A stretch of 64,000 bases of DNA from Microbacterium pygmaeum (GCF_900100885.1 NZ_LT629692.1:806001-870000); one strand, 5' to 3'. Counted from the first letter of the stretch, positions 1 through 8,300 are shown. The notes: a model not told the origin generated them from the sequence alone. A program made the numbers and translations.

Positions 1-152
1 TGATCTCGTCCGAACTCCCGGAGGTGCTGGGCATGGCCGACCGCGTGCTGGTGATGCGCGAGGGGCGCCTCACCGGCGAGTTCCCGCGCGCGGAGGCGAG
101 CCCTGAAGCCGTGATGTACGCCGCCACTGCCGATGCGGAGGCGGCCCGATGA
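1..152 (+). CDS. Sugar ABC transporter ATPase, C-terminal end (partial)
   Basis: Only the last 49 codons are present; the 5' part lies before the window. The visible tail reads like the end of the second nucleotide-binding domain of an RbsA/RhaT-type double ATPase: ISSELPEVLGMADRVLVMRE, where SSELPE is the usual post-Walker-B segment of CUT2 ATPases, followed by a short charged tail. Its stop TGA overlaps the next start by 4 nt (ATGA), so it is co-translated with the permeases. Permease, permease and binding protein follow directly, which supports the role as energising subunit of the same importer. Family assignment is firm; the sugar is inferred from the binding protein. Confidence 0.85.
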   Translation, partial: ISSELPEVLGMADRVLVMREGRLTGEFPRAEASPEAVMYAATADAEAAR

Positions 153-1189
153 CCACCACGATGACCGCCCCCGTCCAGCCGGGCACGAGCTCGGCCGCGA
201 AGCTCGTCCGGCACATCGCGACCGCCCGAGAGACCGGCATCCTGATCGCCCTGCTGCTGGTGATCCTGGTCGCGACCGTCAGCAACCCGACCTTCCTCTT
301 CTCGAACGACGGGTTCCGCGACCTTCTGCTCACGCCGTCGCTGCTGCTCCTGGTCGCCGTCGGCCAGGCCGTCGTGATCATCACCCGCAACGTCGACCTC
401 TCGGTCGGCTCGATCGTGGGCCTGACCGCGTACCTCACCGGTCGCCTCTTCATCGACATCGAGGGGATCCCGCTGATCCTCGTCTTCGTCGCGGGAGTCG
501 TGTTCGGCGGGCTGCTCGGCCTGATCAACGGCGCGCTCGTCGCGTTCGCGAAGGTGCCCGCCCTCGTGATCACGCTCGGCACGATGTACATCTACCGCGG
601 CCTCAACGTCGCGTGGACCGGCAGCGAGCGCATCAACGCCGGCGATCTGCCCAAGGACTTCCGCGCCCTCGGGACCGATCGGCTCCTCGGCATCCCGATC
701 CTCACGATCATCGCCGTCGTCGTCCTGATCGCCGCCGCCTGGTATCTGCGCAACCTCCGCAGCGGTCGCGAGCTGTACGCGATCGGGTCCGACCCGGCCG
801 CGGCGCACCTCTACGGCCTGCGCGTCACGCGTCGCGTCATCGCCGCCTTCGTCGTCAGCGGGGCGCTGTCCGGCCTTGCCGGCGTCCTCTACGCCGCCCG
901 GTACGGCACGGTCAGCTCTGCCGCGGGCTTCGGCTGGGAGCTCCAGGCGATCGGTGCGGCGGTGATCGGCGGTGTCGCGATCTCCGGCGGCGTCGGCACG
1001 GTCTGGGGCGCCGCGATCGGCGCGTTCCTGCTGCTGACGATCAACCGGGCGCTTCCGATCCTCGGCATCGACGACTTCTGGCAGCGCGCCGTCGTCGGCG
1101 TGCTGATCATCGGCTCCATCGTGCTGGATCGGGTCCTGGCACTCCGACAACACAAACGACTGATTTCACAGAGGGAGGGGACGAGATGA
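149..1189 (+). CDS. CUT2 sugar ABC transporter permease (first of two)
   Basis: Inner-membrane subunit of a BPD_transp_2 (RbsC/RhaP-like) importer, 346 aa, the usual size. It has about eight to ten hydrophobic segments and the family motif RNVDLSVGSIVGL (DLSVG loop), plus the late GxxGTVWGAAIGAFLL segment near the C-terminus. The start is the ATG overlapping the upstream ATPase stop by 4 nt. It overlaps the second permease by 4 nt as well. Two different permeases plus one double ATPase is the arrangement of the rhamnose (RhaSTPQ) and autoinducer-2 (Lsr) importers; ribose systems usually have one permease. The binding protein favours rhamnose. Confidence 0.87.
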   Translation: MTTTMTAPVQPGTSSAAKLVRHIATARETGILIALLLVILVATVSNPTFLFSNDGFRDLLLTPSLLLLVAVGQAVVIITRNVDLSVGSIVGLTAYLTGRLFIDIEGIPLILVFVAGVVFGGLLGLINGALVAFAKVPALVITLGTMYIYRGLNVAWTGSERINAGDLPKDFRALGTDRLLGIPILTIIAVVVLIAAAWYLRNLRSGRELYAIGSDPAAAHLYGLRVTRRVIAAFVVSGALSGLAGVLYAARYGTVSSAAGFGWELQAIGAAVIGGVAISGGVGTVWGAAIGAFLLLTINRALPILGIDDFWQRAVVGVLIIGSIVLDRVLALRQHKRLISQREGTR

Positions 1190-2247
1190 CCACGATGACG
1201 GATGCCGCCCCCGCACGCGTCTACCAGGCGCACGGCAAGCCCGCATGGCGGCGCTACCTGCTGACCCGCGAAACCGCGATCATCGCGATCCTGATCCTGG
1301 TGATCGTGGTCGCACTGGCGACGGTCCGAAACTTCGACAGCCCGCTGACGGTGACCTACCTGCTGCGCGACATCGCGCCGATCCTGCTCATCGCGCTTCC
1401 GATGACCCTGATCATCATCACCGAGGAGATCGACCTCTCGGTGGCGAGCATCGTGGGCCTGAGCAGCGTGACCACCGGCATCCTGGCGCAGGCCGGCTGG
1501 CCGTTCGAGCTGGCAGCCGTCGCGGCGATCGTCGTCGGCGCCCTCGCCGGTGTGATCAACGGATTCCTCGTGACGGTCGTCGGGCTGCCCTCGCTGGCGG
1601 TGACGATCGGAACGCTCGCGCTGTTCCGCGGCATCGCGGTGGGCCTGCTGGGCACCACCGCGATCACGGACTTCCCAGAGTTCTGGACCGACCTCGCCAA
1701 GGCCAACATCCCGGGCACCCCGGTGCCGGTGATCATGATCCCGTTCGTGATCCTCGCGCTGATCTTCGCGGTGCTGCTGCACTTCACCCCGTTCGGACGC
1801 TCGCTGTACGCGATCGGCCTCAACAAGGAGGCGGCGCAGTTCTCCGGCATCGACGTCGGTCGCACGAAGTTCATCCTCTTCGTGATGAGCGGCACGGTCG
1901 CGGGCTTCGCGGGCGTCTACTTCACGCTGCTGTACTCCAACGCCCGCGGCGACAACGCCATGGGCATGGAGCTGCAGGTGATCGCCGCCGTGCTGCTGGG
2001 CGGGGTCTCGATCTTCGGCGGGCGCGGAGCGCTGCACGGAGTCATCGCCGGTGTGCTGCTGATCGGCACGCTCTCCAGCGCGCTGCGCCTGGCGGGCATC
2101 ACCAGCGACATCATCAACGTCATCACCGGGGTGCTCCTGATCGTCTCGGTGGTGTCGGCAAGCTTCCTGGCCTGGCTGCAAGCGCGACGCGCCGCCGCCG
2201 TCGGCAGGAGAAAGGGCAGAGCCGGCGCGTCCGCGGACGCACCCTGA
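1186..2247 (+). CDS. CUT2 sugar ABC transporter permease (second of two)
   Basis: 353-aa membrane permease of the BPD_transp_2 family, paralogous to the preceding gene: TEEIDLSVASIVGL matches the DLSVG loop, and LLGGVSIFGGRGALHGVIAG is the conserved late loop. I chose the ATG that overlaps the previous stop (ATGA); the open frame extends further upstream but only as an overlap with gene one. The C-terminus is a basic tail of about 30 residues. It probably forms a heterodimeric pore with the first permease (RhaP/RhaQ-like). Which of the two corresponds to RhaP or RhaQ cannot be decided here. Confidence 0.87.
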   Translation: MTTMTDAAPARVYQAHGKPAWRRYLLTRETAIIAILILVIVVALATVRNFDSPLTVTYLLRDIAPILLIALPMTLIIITEEIDLSVASIVGLSSVTTGILAQAGWPFELAAVAAIVVGALAGVINGFLVTVVGLPSLAVTIGTLALFRGIAVGLLGTTAITDFPEFWTDLAKANIPGTPVPVIMIPFVILALIFAVLLHFTPFGRSLYAIGLNKEAAQFSGIDVGRTKFILFVMSGTVAGFAGVYFTLLYSNARGDNAMGMELQVIAAVLLGGVSIFGGRGALHGVIAGVLLIGTLSSALRLAGITSDIINVITGVLLIVSVVSASFLAWLQARRAAAVGRRKGRAGASADAP

Positions 2248-2322
2248 CGCCCTCGACCTCACCCGAGATCACCGCAATACCGCACCACCCACATCGCACC
2301 TCGTGCACCACGGAAGGAAACA

Positions 2323-3372
2323 ATGATGTTCGGAATTCAGCGAAGAGGGCGCCTGGCGCTCTCGGCCGCGGCTCTCGCCGTCGGCGTCGCGCTCGTCGCG
2401 ACCGGTTGCTCGGGCTCGAGCGGTGGCACCGCCACCGAGGGCTCGGACGGCGGCGACGCCAACCTGTCGATCACGATGCTGCCGAAGAACCTCGGCAACC
2501 CGTACTTCGACACCTCGACCGGCGGAGCCGAAGAGGCCACTGAGGAGTTCGGCGGCACGTTCGAGGAGGTCGGCCCCAGCGAGGCGTCGCCCACCTCGCA
2601 GGTGCAGTACATCCAGACGGCCGCCCAGCAGGGCGCCGGCGGACTCATCGTCTCGGCCAACGACCCCGAGGCCCTGTGCGACGCCCTCGACGAGGCGCGC
2701 AGCGCCGGCGTCAAGGTGGTCACGTTCGACTCGGACACCAACCCCGAGTGCCGCGACCTGTTCATCAACCAGGCAACGAGCGAGGGCATCGCGAAGGTCC
2801 AGGTCGACCTGATCGCCGAGCAGATCGGCGACGCCGGTCAGATCGCCGTGCTGTCGGCATCGGCCAACGCCACCAACCAGAACGCCTGGATCGAGATGAT
2901 GAAGGAGGAGCTGGCCGCCAGCCACCCCGACATCGAGCTCGTCGAGGTCGTCTACGGTGACGACGACGACCAGACCTCGTTCGACAAGACCGCCGCGCTC
3001 CTGCAGACCTACCCGGAGCTCAAGGGCATCGTCTCGCCGACCACGGTCGGCATCGCCGCAGCGGCCCGCTACCTGTCGACCTCGGAGTACAAGGGCAAGG
3101 TCGCACTGACCGGCCTGGGCACGCCGAACCAGATGCGCGAGTACGTCGAGGATGGCACCGTCACCGCCTTCGCGCTGTGGAACCCGGCCGACCTCGGCTA
3201 CCTGGCAGCCTTCGCGACGCAGGCGCTCATCACCGGTGAGATCACCGGCGAAGAGGGCGACACGTTCGAGGCCGGCAAGCTCGGCTCGTTCGAGGTCGGC
3301 GCCGACGGCGCTGTGCTCCTGGGCGACCCGTTCGTGTTCGACGCGGAGAACATCGGCGACTTCGACTTCTGA
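2323..3372 (+). CDS. rhaS: Sugar-binding lipoprotein, RhaS-like (rhamnose importer)
   Basis: 349-aa extracellular solute-binding lipoprotein. The N-terminus is a lipoprotein signal ending in the lipobox VATGC, followed by a Ser/Gly-rich linker. The mature part is a type I periplasmic-binding fold: LPKNLGNPYFDTSTGGAEEA at the start, VVTFDSDTN in the middle, and GLGTPNQMREYVEDGTV then ALWNPADLGYLAAFA near the end. The last two are, from memory, characteristic of RhaS rather than RbsB or XylF. A good RBS (ggaagga) precedes an ATGATG start. Being last in the operon and followed by a strong hairpin, it closes the importer unit. Rhamnose specificity is an inference; autoinducer-2 (LsrB) is the main alternative. 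Confidence 0.75.
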   Translation: MMFGIQRRGRLALSAAALAVGVALVATGCSGSSGGTATEGSDGGDANLSITMLPKNLGNPYFDTSTGGAEEATEEFGGTFEEVGPSEASPTSQVQYIQTAAQQGAGGLIVSANDPEALCDALDEARSAGVKVVTFDSDTNPECRDLFINQATSEGIAKVQVDLIAEQIGDAGQIAVLSASANATNQNAWIEMMKEELAASHPDIELVEVVYGDDDDQTSFDKTAALLQTYPELKGIVSPTTVGIAAAARYLSTSEYKGKVALTGLGTPNQMREYVEDGTVTAFALWNPADLGYLAAFATQALITGEITGEEGDTFEAGKLGSFEVGADGAVLLGDPFVFDAENIGDFDF

Positions 3373-3388
3373 GCAGTCGCTGCGCCAC

Positions 3389-3420
3389 AGCGCCCGGCCC
3401 GCTTCGCGGGCCGGGCGCTT
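3389..3420. terminator. Bidirectional intrinsic terminator after the sugar importer
   Basis: Perfect 13-bp GC stem (3390-3402 with 3406-3418, arm gcgcccggcccgc) and a 3-nt loop, extended by one A/T pair. It lies between the convergent stops of the binding protein (+) and the POT transporter (-), and can serve both. The T-run is only two bases, as is common in actinobacteria. Confidence 0.85.
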
Positions 3421-3439
3421 CCGCGTCCCGGTGAAAGGG

Positions 3440-4930
3440 CTAGCGGACGCCCTTCATCAGTGCGAGCACCGGTTTGATCGACAGCAGCAGCGCCGCGCCC
3501 AGACCGATCGCGACGAATCCGAGGATCGTGAAGTACGGGACCTCGTTCTCCGGGTCGTAGAACTGCGCGAGGAATCCGGCCAGTGCGGTGCCGAGCGCGA
3601 CGGACAGGAAGAACAGCGCCACCATCTGCGTCTGGAACACCTTCGGCGCCAGCTTCGTCGTGACCGACAGCCCGACCGGCGAGATCAGCAGCTCGGCGAC
3701 CGTGAAGACGAACAGGATACCGACGATCGCCAGCAGCGGCGTGCTGTTGGGCGCGCCGTTCGCGAACGGCAGGAACAGCAGGAACGCGGCTCCCATCACG
3801 ATCGCTCCGAGTCCGAACTTGATCGGCGTCGTCGGCTGCCGGGTGCCCAGCTTCGTCCAGATCGCGGCGAAGACGCCCGAGAGCACGATGATGAAGATCG
3901 GGTTGATCGACTGCACCCACGACACCGGCATCTCCCAGCCGAAGATCGAGCGGTCCAGACGCTTGTCGGAGTAGACCGTGAGCACGGTGAACTGCTGCTG
4001 GTACAGCGACCAGAACCCGACGCTCACGATGAACAGCGGGATGAAGCCGAACACCCGCGAACGCTCGATCGCGGTGATCCTGCTGCTGGAGAGGATCACG
4101 AAGAAGTACGCGAGCGTCGCTGCGATCACGGCGATGATCACGATCAGGGCGAGGTTGTCCGCACGGATGACCCCGACCAGCACCAGCACGATCAGCACGA
4201 CCACGGCGGCGATCGCCACCCCGATCACGAGGCCATACCGGCTCCGCGGCAGCGGGTTCGGCACCGCGCGCGCCTGAGCGGGCAGTTGCTTCCGTCCGAA
4301 CGAGTACTGGATCAACCCGAGACCCATGCCGACCGCCGCCAGCCCGAACCCCCAGTGGAATCCCCAGGTGGTCTGCAGGAGCCCCGTCAACAGCGGTCCG
4401 AAGAACGCGCCGAGGTTGATGCCGAGGTAGAACAGCGAGAAGCCGGCGTCCCGGCGCGGGTCGTCGTCGGTGTAGAGGGTTCCGACGACCGAGGTCGCGT
4501 TGGCCTTCAGCCCACCGGATCCGATGGCCACGAGCACGAGGCCGATGCCGAGCCCCCAGAAGCCGGGGACGAGCGCGAGTCCGATGTGGCCCGCCATGAT
4601 GACGATCGCGCTGGCGAACAGCACGCGCTCCGAGCCGAACAGCCGGTCGGCCAGCCATGCACCGAGGATCGTGGAGAGGTACACCGCGCCGCCGTAGGCG
4701 CCGACGATGCCGGTGGCGATCGCCTCCGGCATCCCCAATCCGCCCTCGGCGATCGAGTAGTACATGTAGATCAGCAGGATTCCCTGCATGCCGTAGAAGC
4801 TGAACCGCTCCCACATCTCCACGCCGAACACGTGGGCCAGCGCCCACGGCTGGCCGAAGAACCGCGCGTCGCGATCGCCGCCTGCGTCCACCTGAGTCGT
4901 GGCCGAAGCGGCCTCGTTGCCGTTGCTCAT
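3440..4930 (-). CDS. POT/PTR family proton-coupled peptide transporter
   Basis: 496-aa major facilitator of the proton-dependent oligopeptide transporter family (DtpT-like), importing di- and tripeptides. The ExxER motif is visible as VEMWERFSFYG in TM1, the first PTR2 signature as GGAVYLSTILGAWLADR and the second as FSLFYLGINLGAFFGPLLTG. The length matches bacterial POTs with the two extra helices. The ATG start lies 7 nt behind a TAGCCT hexamer with no RBS, so I read it as leaderless. It converges on the sugar importer, sharing its terminator, and is 21 nt downstream of the MFS gene on the same strand. Confidence 0.92.
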   Translation of the reverse strand: MSNGNEAASATTQVDAGGDRDARFFGQPWALAHVFGVEMWERFSFYGMQGILLIYMYYSIAEGGLGMPEAIATGIVGAYGGAVYLSTILGAWLADRLFGSERVLFASAIVIMAGHIGLALVPGFWGLGIGLVLVAIGSGGLKANATSVVGTLYTDDDPRRDAGFSLFYLGINLGAFFGPLLTGLLQTTWGFHWGFGLAAVGMGLGLIQYSFGRKQLPAQARAVPNPLPRSRYGLVIGVAIAAVVVLIVLVLVGVIRADNLALIVIIAVIAATLAYFFVILSSSRITAIERSRVFGFIPLFIVSVGFWSLYQQQFTVLTVYSDKRLDRSIFGWEMPVSWVQSINPIFIIVLSGVFAAIWTKLGTRQPTTPIKFGLGAIVMGAAFLLFLPFANGAPNSTPLLAIVGILFVFTVAELLISPVGLSVTTKLAPKVFQTQMVALFFLSVALGTALAGFLAQFYDPENEVPYFTILGFVAIGLGAALLLSIKPVLALMKGVR

Positions 4931-4937
4931 GGCCGTC

Positions 4938-4943
4938 AGGCTA
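4938..4943 (-). promoter_or_regulatory. -10 element of leaderless POT gene
   Basis: TAGCCT on the minus strand, 7-nt spacer, then ATG; no RBS. Fits the TANNNT-N6/7-start pattern seen through the window. Confidence 0.55.
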
Positions 4944-4951
4944 GCGCGAGG

Positions 4952-6397
4952 TCAGTTCGGAAGGGAGGGATGCCGCTCCTCGGGAGCCCGCTTGGTCGGA
5001 ATGAACAGGGCGACGACGAGGGCGATCACGGCAGCGATCCCGCCCAGCACGAACGAGAGCGTGAACGCCGTGCCCGTCGGCACCTGCGTGCTCTCGAACT
5101 CCACCGAGTACGTGGCCAGCACCGCGCCGATCACCGCGGCGGCCACGCTCGTGCCGAGCGAGCGGAACAGCGCGTTCAGGCCGTTCGAGGCACCCGTCTC
5201 GCTCTGCGGCACCGAGCGCATGATGAGCATCGGCATCGACGCGTAGCCGAAGCCGATGCCGACGCCGATGATGATGTTCGCCACGAGGATGTGCCATACC
5301 TCGGAGGAGAACAGCAGCGTGAAGCCGTAGGCGACCACGAGTGAGAGCGCACCGAGCACGAGCAGCAGCTTCGGACCGGTGCGTCGCGCCATCCGTCCGG
5401 CCACCGGGGAGAGGACCATCATCACCAGGCCGGAGGGCATCACGATCAGGCTCGCGGCCAGGAGCGAAAGGCCGAAGCCGACGCCAGTCGCCACCGGCAG
5501 TTCGAGGATCTGCGGGTAGCTGACGTTCGAGGAGAACAGTGCGAATCCCATCGCCACCGATGCGATGTTCGTCAGCAGCACGGCCGGTCGAGCGGCGACG
5601 CGGAGGTCCAGGAGCGGCTCCGCGATCCGCAGCTCGAACCAGCCCCACGCCACCAGGACGACGAGCCCGCCCAGACCGGTCCCGAGCGTGGCGGGCGAGC
5701 CCCAGCCCCATTCGTTCCCGCGTGAGATGGCGAGGAGGACGCCGATCAGCCCGACCGCCAGGCCGGCGGCGCCGACGAAGTCGAAGCGCCCGGCGGTGCG
5801 CAGCACGCTGACCGGCACGATCCACAGCACCAGCACGAACCCGATGGCGCCCAACGCAGCCGCGACCCAGAAGAGAAGGTGCCAGTCGCTCTGCTCGGTG
5901 ATGACGGCGCTGATCGGGAGTCCGAGCGCACCGCCCACGCCCAGTGTGGCGCTGATCAGGGCGATCGCGGAATCGACGCGGTTCTCGTGGAGCACGTCGC
6001 GCAGGATCGAGATGCCCAGCGGCACCACGCCGACGATCGCGCCCTGCAGCGTCCGGCCGACGATGATGCCCACGATGCCGGGCGAGAACGCGGCGATGAC
6101 GGATCCGGCGATCATGACGCCCAGGAGCACCAGCACGATGCGCCGCTTGCCGTACATGTCGCCCAGGCGGCCCGAGATCGGCGTGATCACGGCTGCCGCC
6201 AGCAGGGTCGAGGTGACCACCCAGGCGGTGTCGTCGCGGCTCGCGTTCAGCAGTTCCGGCAGCTTCGACTGGATCGGCACCATCAGGGTGAACATGAACG
6301 AAGACACCAGGCCCGTGAAGGCCAGAACCGCGACGATCACGCCCTGACGGGGCATCCGGGAGAGTCGTCTTCGTGCGTCCTCGTCCCGTGATCCCAT
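4952..6397 (-). CDS. DHA2-type MFS multidrug efflux transporter
   Basis: 481-aa, about 14 transmembrane segments, drug:H+ antiporter type. Motif A of the family appears as GRLGDMYGKRRI between TM2 and TM3, and motif C-like glycines as LGVGGALGLPISAVIT in TM5. A basic N-terminal tail of about 17 residues precedes TM1 and the C-terminus is short and charged. The start chosen is the ATG at 6397, directly behind a TAGCCT-N6 leaderless signal. It is separated by 82 bp from the divergent GNAT-like gene. No regulator of the TetR or MarR kind is next to it, so its substrate is unknown. Confidence 0.88.
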   Translation of the reverse strand: MGSRDEDARRRLSRMPRQGVIVAVLAFTGLVSSFMFTLMVPIQSKLPELLNASRDDTAWVVTSTLLAAAVITPISGRLGDMYGKRRIVLVLLGVMIAGSVIAAFSPGIVGIIVGRTLQGAIVGVVPLGISILRDVLHENRVDSAIALISATLGVGGALGLPISAVITEQSDWHLLFWVAAALGAIGFVLVLWIVPVSVLRTAGRFDFVGAAGLAVGLIGVLLAISRGNEWGWGSPATLGTGLGGLVVLVAWGWFELRIAEPLLDLRVAARPAVLLTNIASVAMGFALFSSNVSYPQILELPVATGVGFGLSLLAASLIVMPSGLVMMVLSPVAGRMARRTGPKLLLVLGALSLVVAYGFTLLFSSEVWHILVANIIIGVGIGFGYASMPMLIMRSVPQSETGASNGLNALFRSLGTSVAAAVIGAVLATYSVEFESTQVPTGTAFTLSFVLGGIAAVIALVVALFIPTKRAPEERHPSLPN

Positions 6398-6403
6398 TGA
6401 TTC

Positions 6404-6409
6404 AGGCTA
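6404..6409 (-). promoter_or_regulatory. -10 element of leaderless MFS gene
   Basis: TAGCCT on the minus strand, spacer gaatca (6 nt), then ATG. It fixes the start of the MFS gene. Confidence 0.6.
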
Positions 6410-6467
6410 TCGGCGCAGCGGAGGGTCTCGGGTGGCCCTGCGCGTACCCCCCTGCATCGTGCGGTGC

Positions 6468-6473
6468 GACACT
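6468..6473 (+). promoter_or_regulatory. -10-like element of leaderless GNAT-like gene
   Basis: GACACT, spacer ggtcgg (6 nt), then GTG. The first base departs from TANNNT, but spacing equals the other cases. Confidence 0.45.
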
Positions 6474-6479
6474 GGTCGG

Positions 6480-7193
6480 GTGAGCGAGTCGACGCCCGAA
6501 CCCCGCATCCGCATCGAGCAGCTCGAGACGATCGAGCAGATCCACGAGGCGGCCGCCGTGCTGCGCTCGGTGTGGGCCGGTGACCGCGACGCGATGCCGC
6601 CGAACCTCATCCGCGCGCTGGCCTACTCCGGCAACTACGTGGTGGGCCTGTACGACGGCGATCGCATGGTCGGAGCATCCATCGCCTTCTTCGCAGCACC
6701 CGCCGTGCGCTCGATGCACTCGCACATCACCGGCGTCCTGCCGGGCCTGCAGAGCCGCGGGCTCGGGCGGGTGCTCAAGCAGCACCAGCGGGAGTGGGCG
6801 TTCGCGCGCGACGTCGGCCACATCACCTGGACCTTCGACCCGCTGGTCGCCCGAAACGCGCATTTCAACCTGCGCGTGCTCGGCGCGCGGGCGACCGAGT
6901 ACCTCGTCGACCACTACGGTCCGATGGACGACGGCGTCAACCGCGGCGACGAGACCGACCGGGTCATGGTGTCGTGGGCGCTCGCCGCGCCTCCAGTGCC
7001 GACGCCGCCTGCCGACGCGGTGGTGGCCGCGGTTGCCGTGCCGACCGACATCGCCGCGCTCCGTCGGGAGGATCCGGCGGAGGCTGCGGCCTGGCGGGTC
7101 CGCGTGCGCGAGGGCGTTCTCGGACACCTGGCCGACGGCCTCGCGATCGGTGGGTTCGACGACGAGCGCGGCTACCTGTTCGTGCGGCCCTGA
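6480..7193 (+). CDS. GNAT-superfamily-like acetyltransferase
   Basis: 237 aa counted from a GTG start; an upstream ATG at 6432 is in frame but the leaderless signal and loss of similarity before SESTPEPRIRIEQL favour the GTG. The sequence resembles the predicted GNAT group (COG3375): a central acetyl-CoA-type loop HITGVLPGLQSRGLGRVLKQ followed by an aromatic/basic segment, WAFARDVGHITWTFDPLVAR, and NLRVLGARATEYLVDHYG. The substrate is not deducible. It is divergent from the MFS gene and monocistronic in appearance; the 117 bp after it carry a four-copy repeat before the next gene. Confident of the fold family, not of activity. Confidence 0.75.
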   Translation: MSESTPEPRIRIEQLETIEQIHEAAAVLRSVWAGDRDAMPPNLIRALAYSGNYVVGLYDGDRMVGASIAFFAAPAVRSMHSHITGVLPGLQSRGLGRVLKQHQREWAFARDVGHITWTFDPLVARNAHFNLRVLGARATEYLVDHYGPMDDGVNRGDETDRVMVSWALAAPPVPTPPADAVVAAVAVPTDIAALRREDPAEAAAWRVRVREGVLGHLADGLAIGGFDDERGYLFVRP

Positions 7194-7212
7194 CCCCTCG
7201 CACCCCGGGCAC

Positions 7213-7281
7213 CGTCGGAGGATTGCACCATCGTCGGAGGATTCCTGCCGAATCCTCCGACGAAGCGCCGATCCTCCGACG
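7213..7281. repeat. Four-copy direct/inverted repeat (operator-like or hairpin)
   Basis: Two direct copies of cgtcggaggatt (7213-7224, 7232-7243) are followed by two inverted copies (7251-7262, 7271-7281). The first three copies start 19 bp apart and the fourth 20 bp further, about two helical turns. Copies 2 and 3 form a perfect 12-bp hairpin with a 7-nt loop; copies 1 and 4 can pair outside it. It lies between the GNAT-like gene stop and the leaderless promoter of the cyclase gene. Confidence 0.8.
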
Positions 7282-7298
7282 ATCGGATGCCGCGTCCC

Positions 7299-7304
7299 TA
7301 AGCT
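7299..7304 (+). promoter_or_regulatory. -10 element of leaderless cyclase gene
   Basis: TAAGCT, spacer ggccgg (6 nt), then ATG at 7311. It lies 18 bp after the last copy of the four-copy repeat, so a protein bound there could affect this promoter. Confidence 0.65.
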
Positions 7305-7310
7305 GGCCGG

Positions 7311-8297
7311 ATGCCCGACTCCCGCGCCGTCTTCGACTTCGACATCCGCTTCGCCAACGGCGGAGGACTGACCGGCGAGGGGTTCCGCCTCGACCTGCCC
7401 GGCGCCGACATCTCGACCGCCGACCTCGAGCTGCTGCTCGTGCGCCACCTCGGTCTGACCCTCGTCGGCACGGTCGAGATCACCGGCCTGGAGATCGTCG
7501 AGGAGGCCCACCGCGGCAGCCGCGGTGTCGGGAACGGTGCCGGTGACGCCGGGACCCGAAACGCTGATCGTGCAGTGATCGACCGTGCAGTGATCGATCG
7601 TGCAGAGATCGATCGTGCAGAGATCGATCGTGCAGTGATCGATCTCAGCCACCCGATCCGCGCGGGCCTCGTGACCTACCCGGGACTGCCCGCCCCGACG
7701 ATCGCCTCGCACCTGACGCGCGAGGACTCGCGTGCGAAGTACGCACCGGGGACCGAGTTCGCCATGGACATCATCACGATGATCGGCAACACCGGGACCT
7801 ACCTCGACTCGCCGTTCCACCGCTACGCCGAAGGCCCTGATCTCGCCGGGCTCGAGCTCGCCTCCCTCGTCGATCTCCCGGCCGAGGTGTTCCATCTCGA
7901 CGACGCCTGGAGCGCGTCGGATCGCGGCATCCGCCCCGCATCCCTGGCCGATCGCGACGTCCGCGGCACGGCCGTCCTGCTGCACACCGGCTGGGACCGG
8001 CACTTCGGCACGCCCGCGTACGGCACTGGAGCGCCGTTCCTGACCGGCGAGGGCGCGCAGTGGCTGATCGACGCGGGCGTCGTGCTGGTCGGGATCGACT
8101 CGCTGAACATCGACGACACCGAATCGGGCGGCCAGCGCCCGGCGCACTCGCTGCTGCTGGCGGCCGGCGTGCACGTGGTCGAGCATCTGACGCGCCTCGA
8201 GCAGCTGCCCCCGCGCGGCGCGCGCTTCACCGCAGCACCTCCAGCGGTCGAGGGCTTCGGCACGTTCCCGGTGCGGGCGTACGCGCTGCTGTCCTAG
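7311..8297 (+). CDS. Cyclase/kynurenine-formamidase-family protein with fused N-terminal domain
   Basis: 328 aa in two parts. Residues 1-70 form a small domain (FDFDIRFANGGGLTGEGFRL and so on) that I recall as a separate small protein beside cyclase genes; residues 111-328 are a Pfam Cyclase (PF04199) fold related to kynurenine formamidase and isatin hydrolase. The usual metal motif HxGTHxDxPxH is present as NTGTYLDSPFH (160-170), so both His ligands are replaced by Asn and Tyr while the Asp and last His remain. Residues 86-110 are five pentapeptides DRA(V/E)I encoded by a 15-bp tandem repeat, acting as linker. Leaderless start. Hydrolase activity and metal use are therefore uncertain. Confidence 0.8.
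   Translation: MPDSRAVFDFDIRFANGGGLTGEGFRLDLPGADISTADLELLLVRHLGLTLVGTVEITGLEIVEEAHRGSRGVGNGAGDAGTRNADRAVIDRAVIDRAEIDRAEIDRAVIDLSHPIRAGLVTYPGLPAPTIASHLTREDSRAKYAPGTEFAMDIITMIGNTGTYLDSPFHRYAEGPDLAGLELASLVDLPAEVFHLDDAWSASDRGIRPASLADRDVRGTAVLLHTGWDRHFGTPAYGTGAPFLTGEGAQWLIDAGVVLVGIDSLNIDDTESGGQRPAHSLLLAAGVHVVEHLTRLEQLPPRGARFTAAPPAVEGFGTFPVRAYALLS
7566..7640 (+). repeat. 15-bp tandem repeat, five copies, inside the cyclase gene
   Basis: Consensus gayCGTGCAGwgatc, units at 7566, 7581, 7596, 7611 and 7626. In frame, each unit encodes one DRA(V/E)I pentapeptide, so copy-number change would alter linker length without frameshift. Confidence 0.95.
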
Positions 8298-8300
8298 CGT
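8295..8300 (+). promoter_or_regulatory. -10 element overlapping the cyclase stop codon
   Basis: TAGCGT, whose first three bases are the cyclase TAG stop; spacer gagggg (6 nt), then ATG at 8307. The spacer is purine-rich and could also act as a weak RBS for read-through transcripts. Confidence 0.5.

Noticed and set aside
2323..3372. Ribose (RbsB) or autoinducer-2 (LsrB) binding protein
   Set aside because: Two separate permeases argue against ribose; the LGTPNQMREYV and ALWNPADLGYL segments fit RhaS better than LsrB, though not conclusively.
3152..5344. 730-aa plus-strand ORF across the transporters
   Set aside because: Arg/Asp/Glu/His-rich antisense shadow of the POT and MFS genes.
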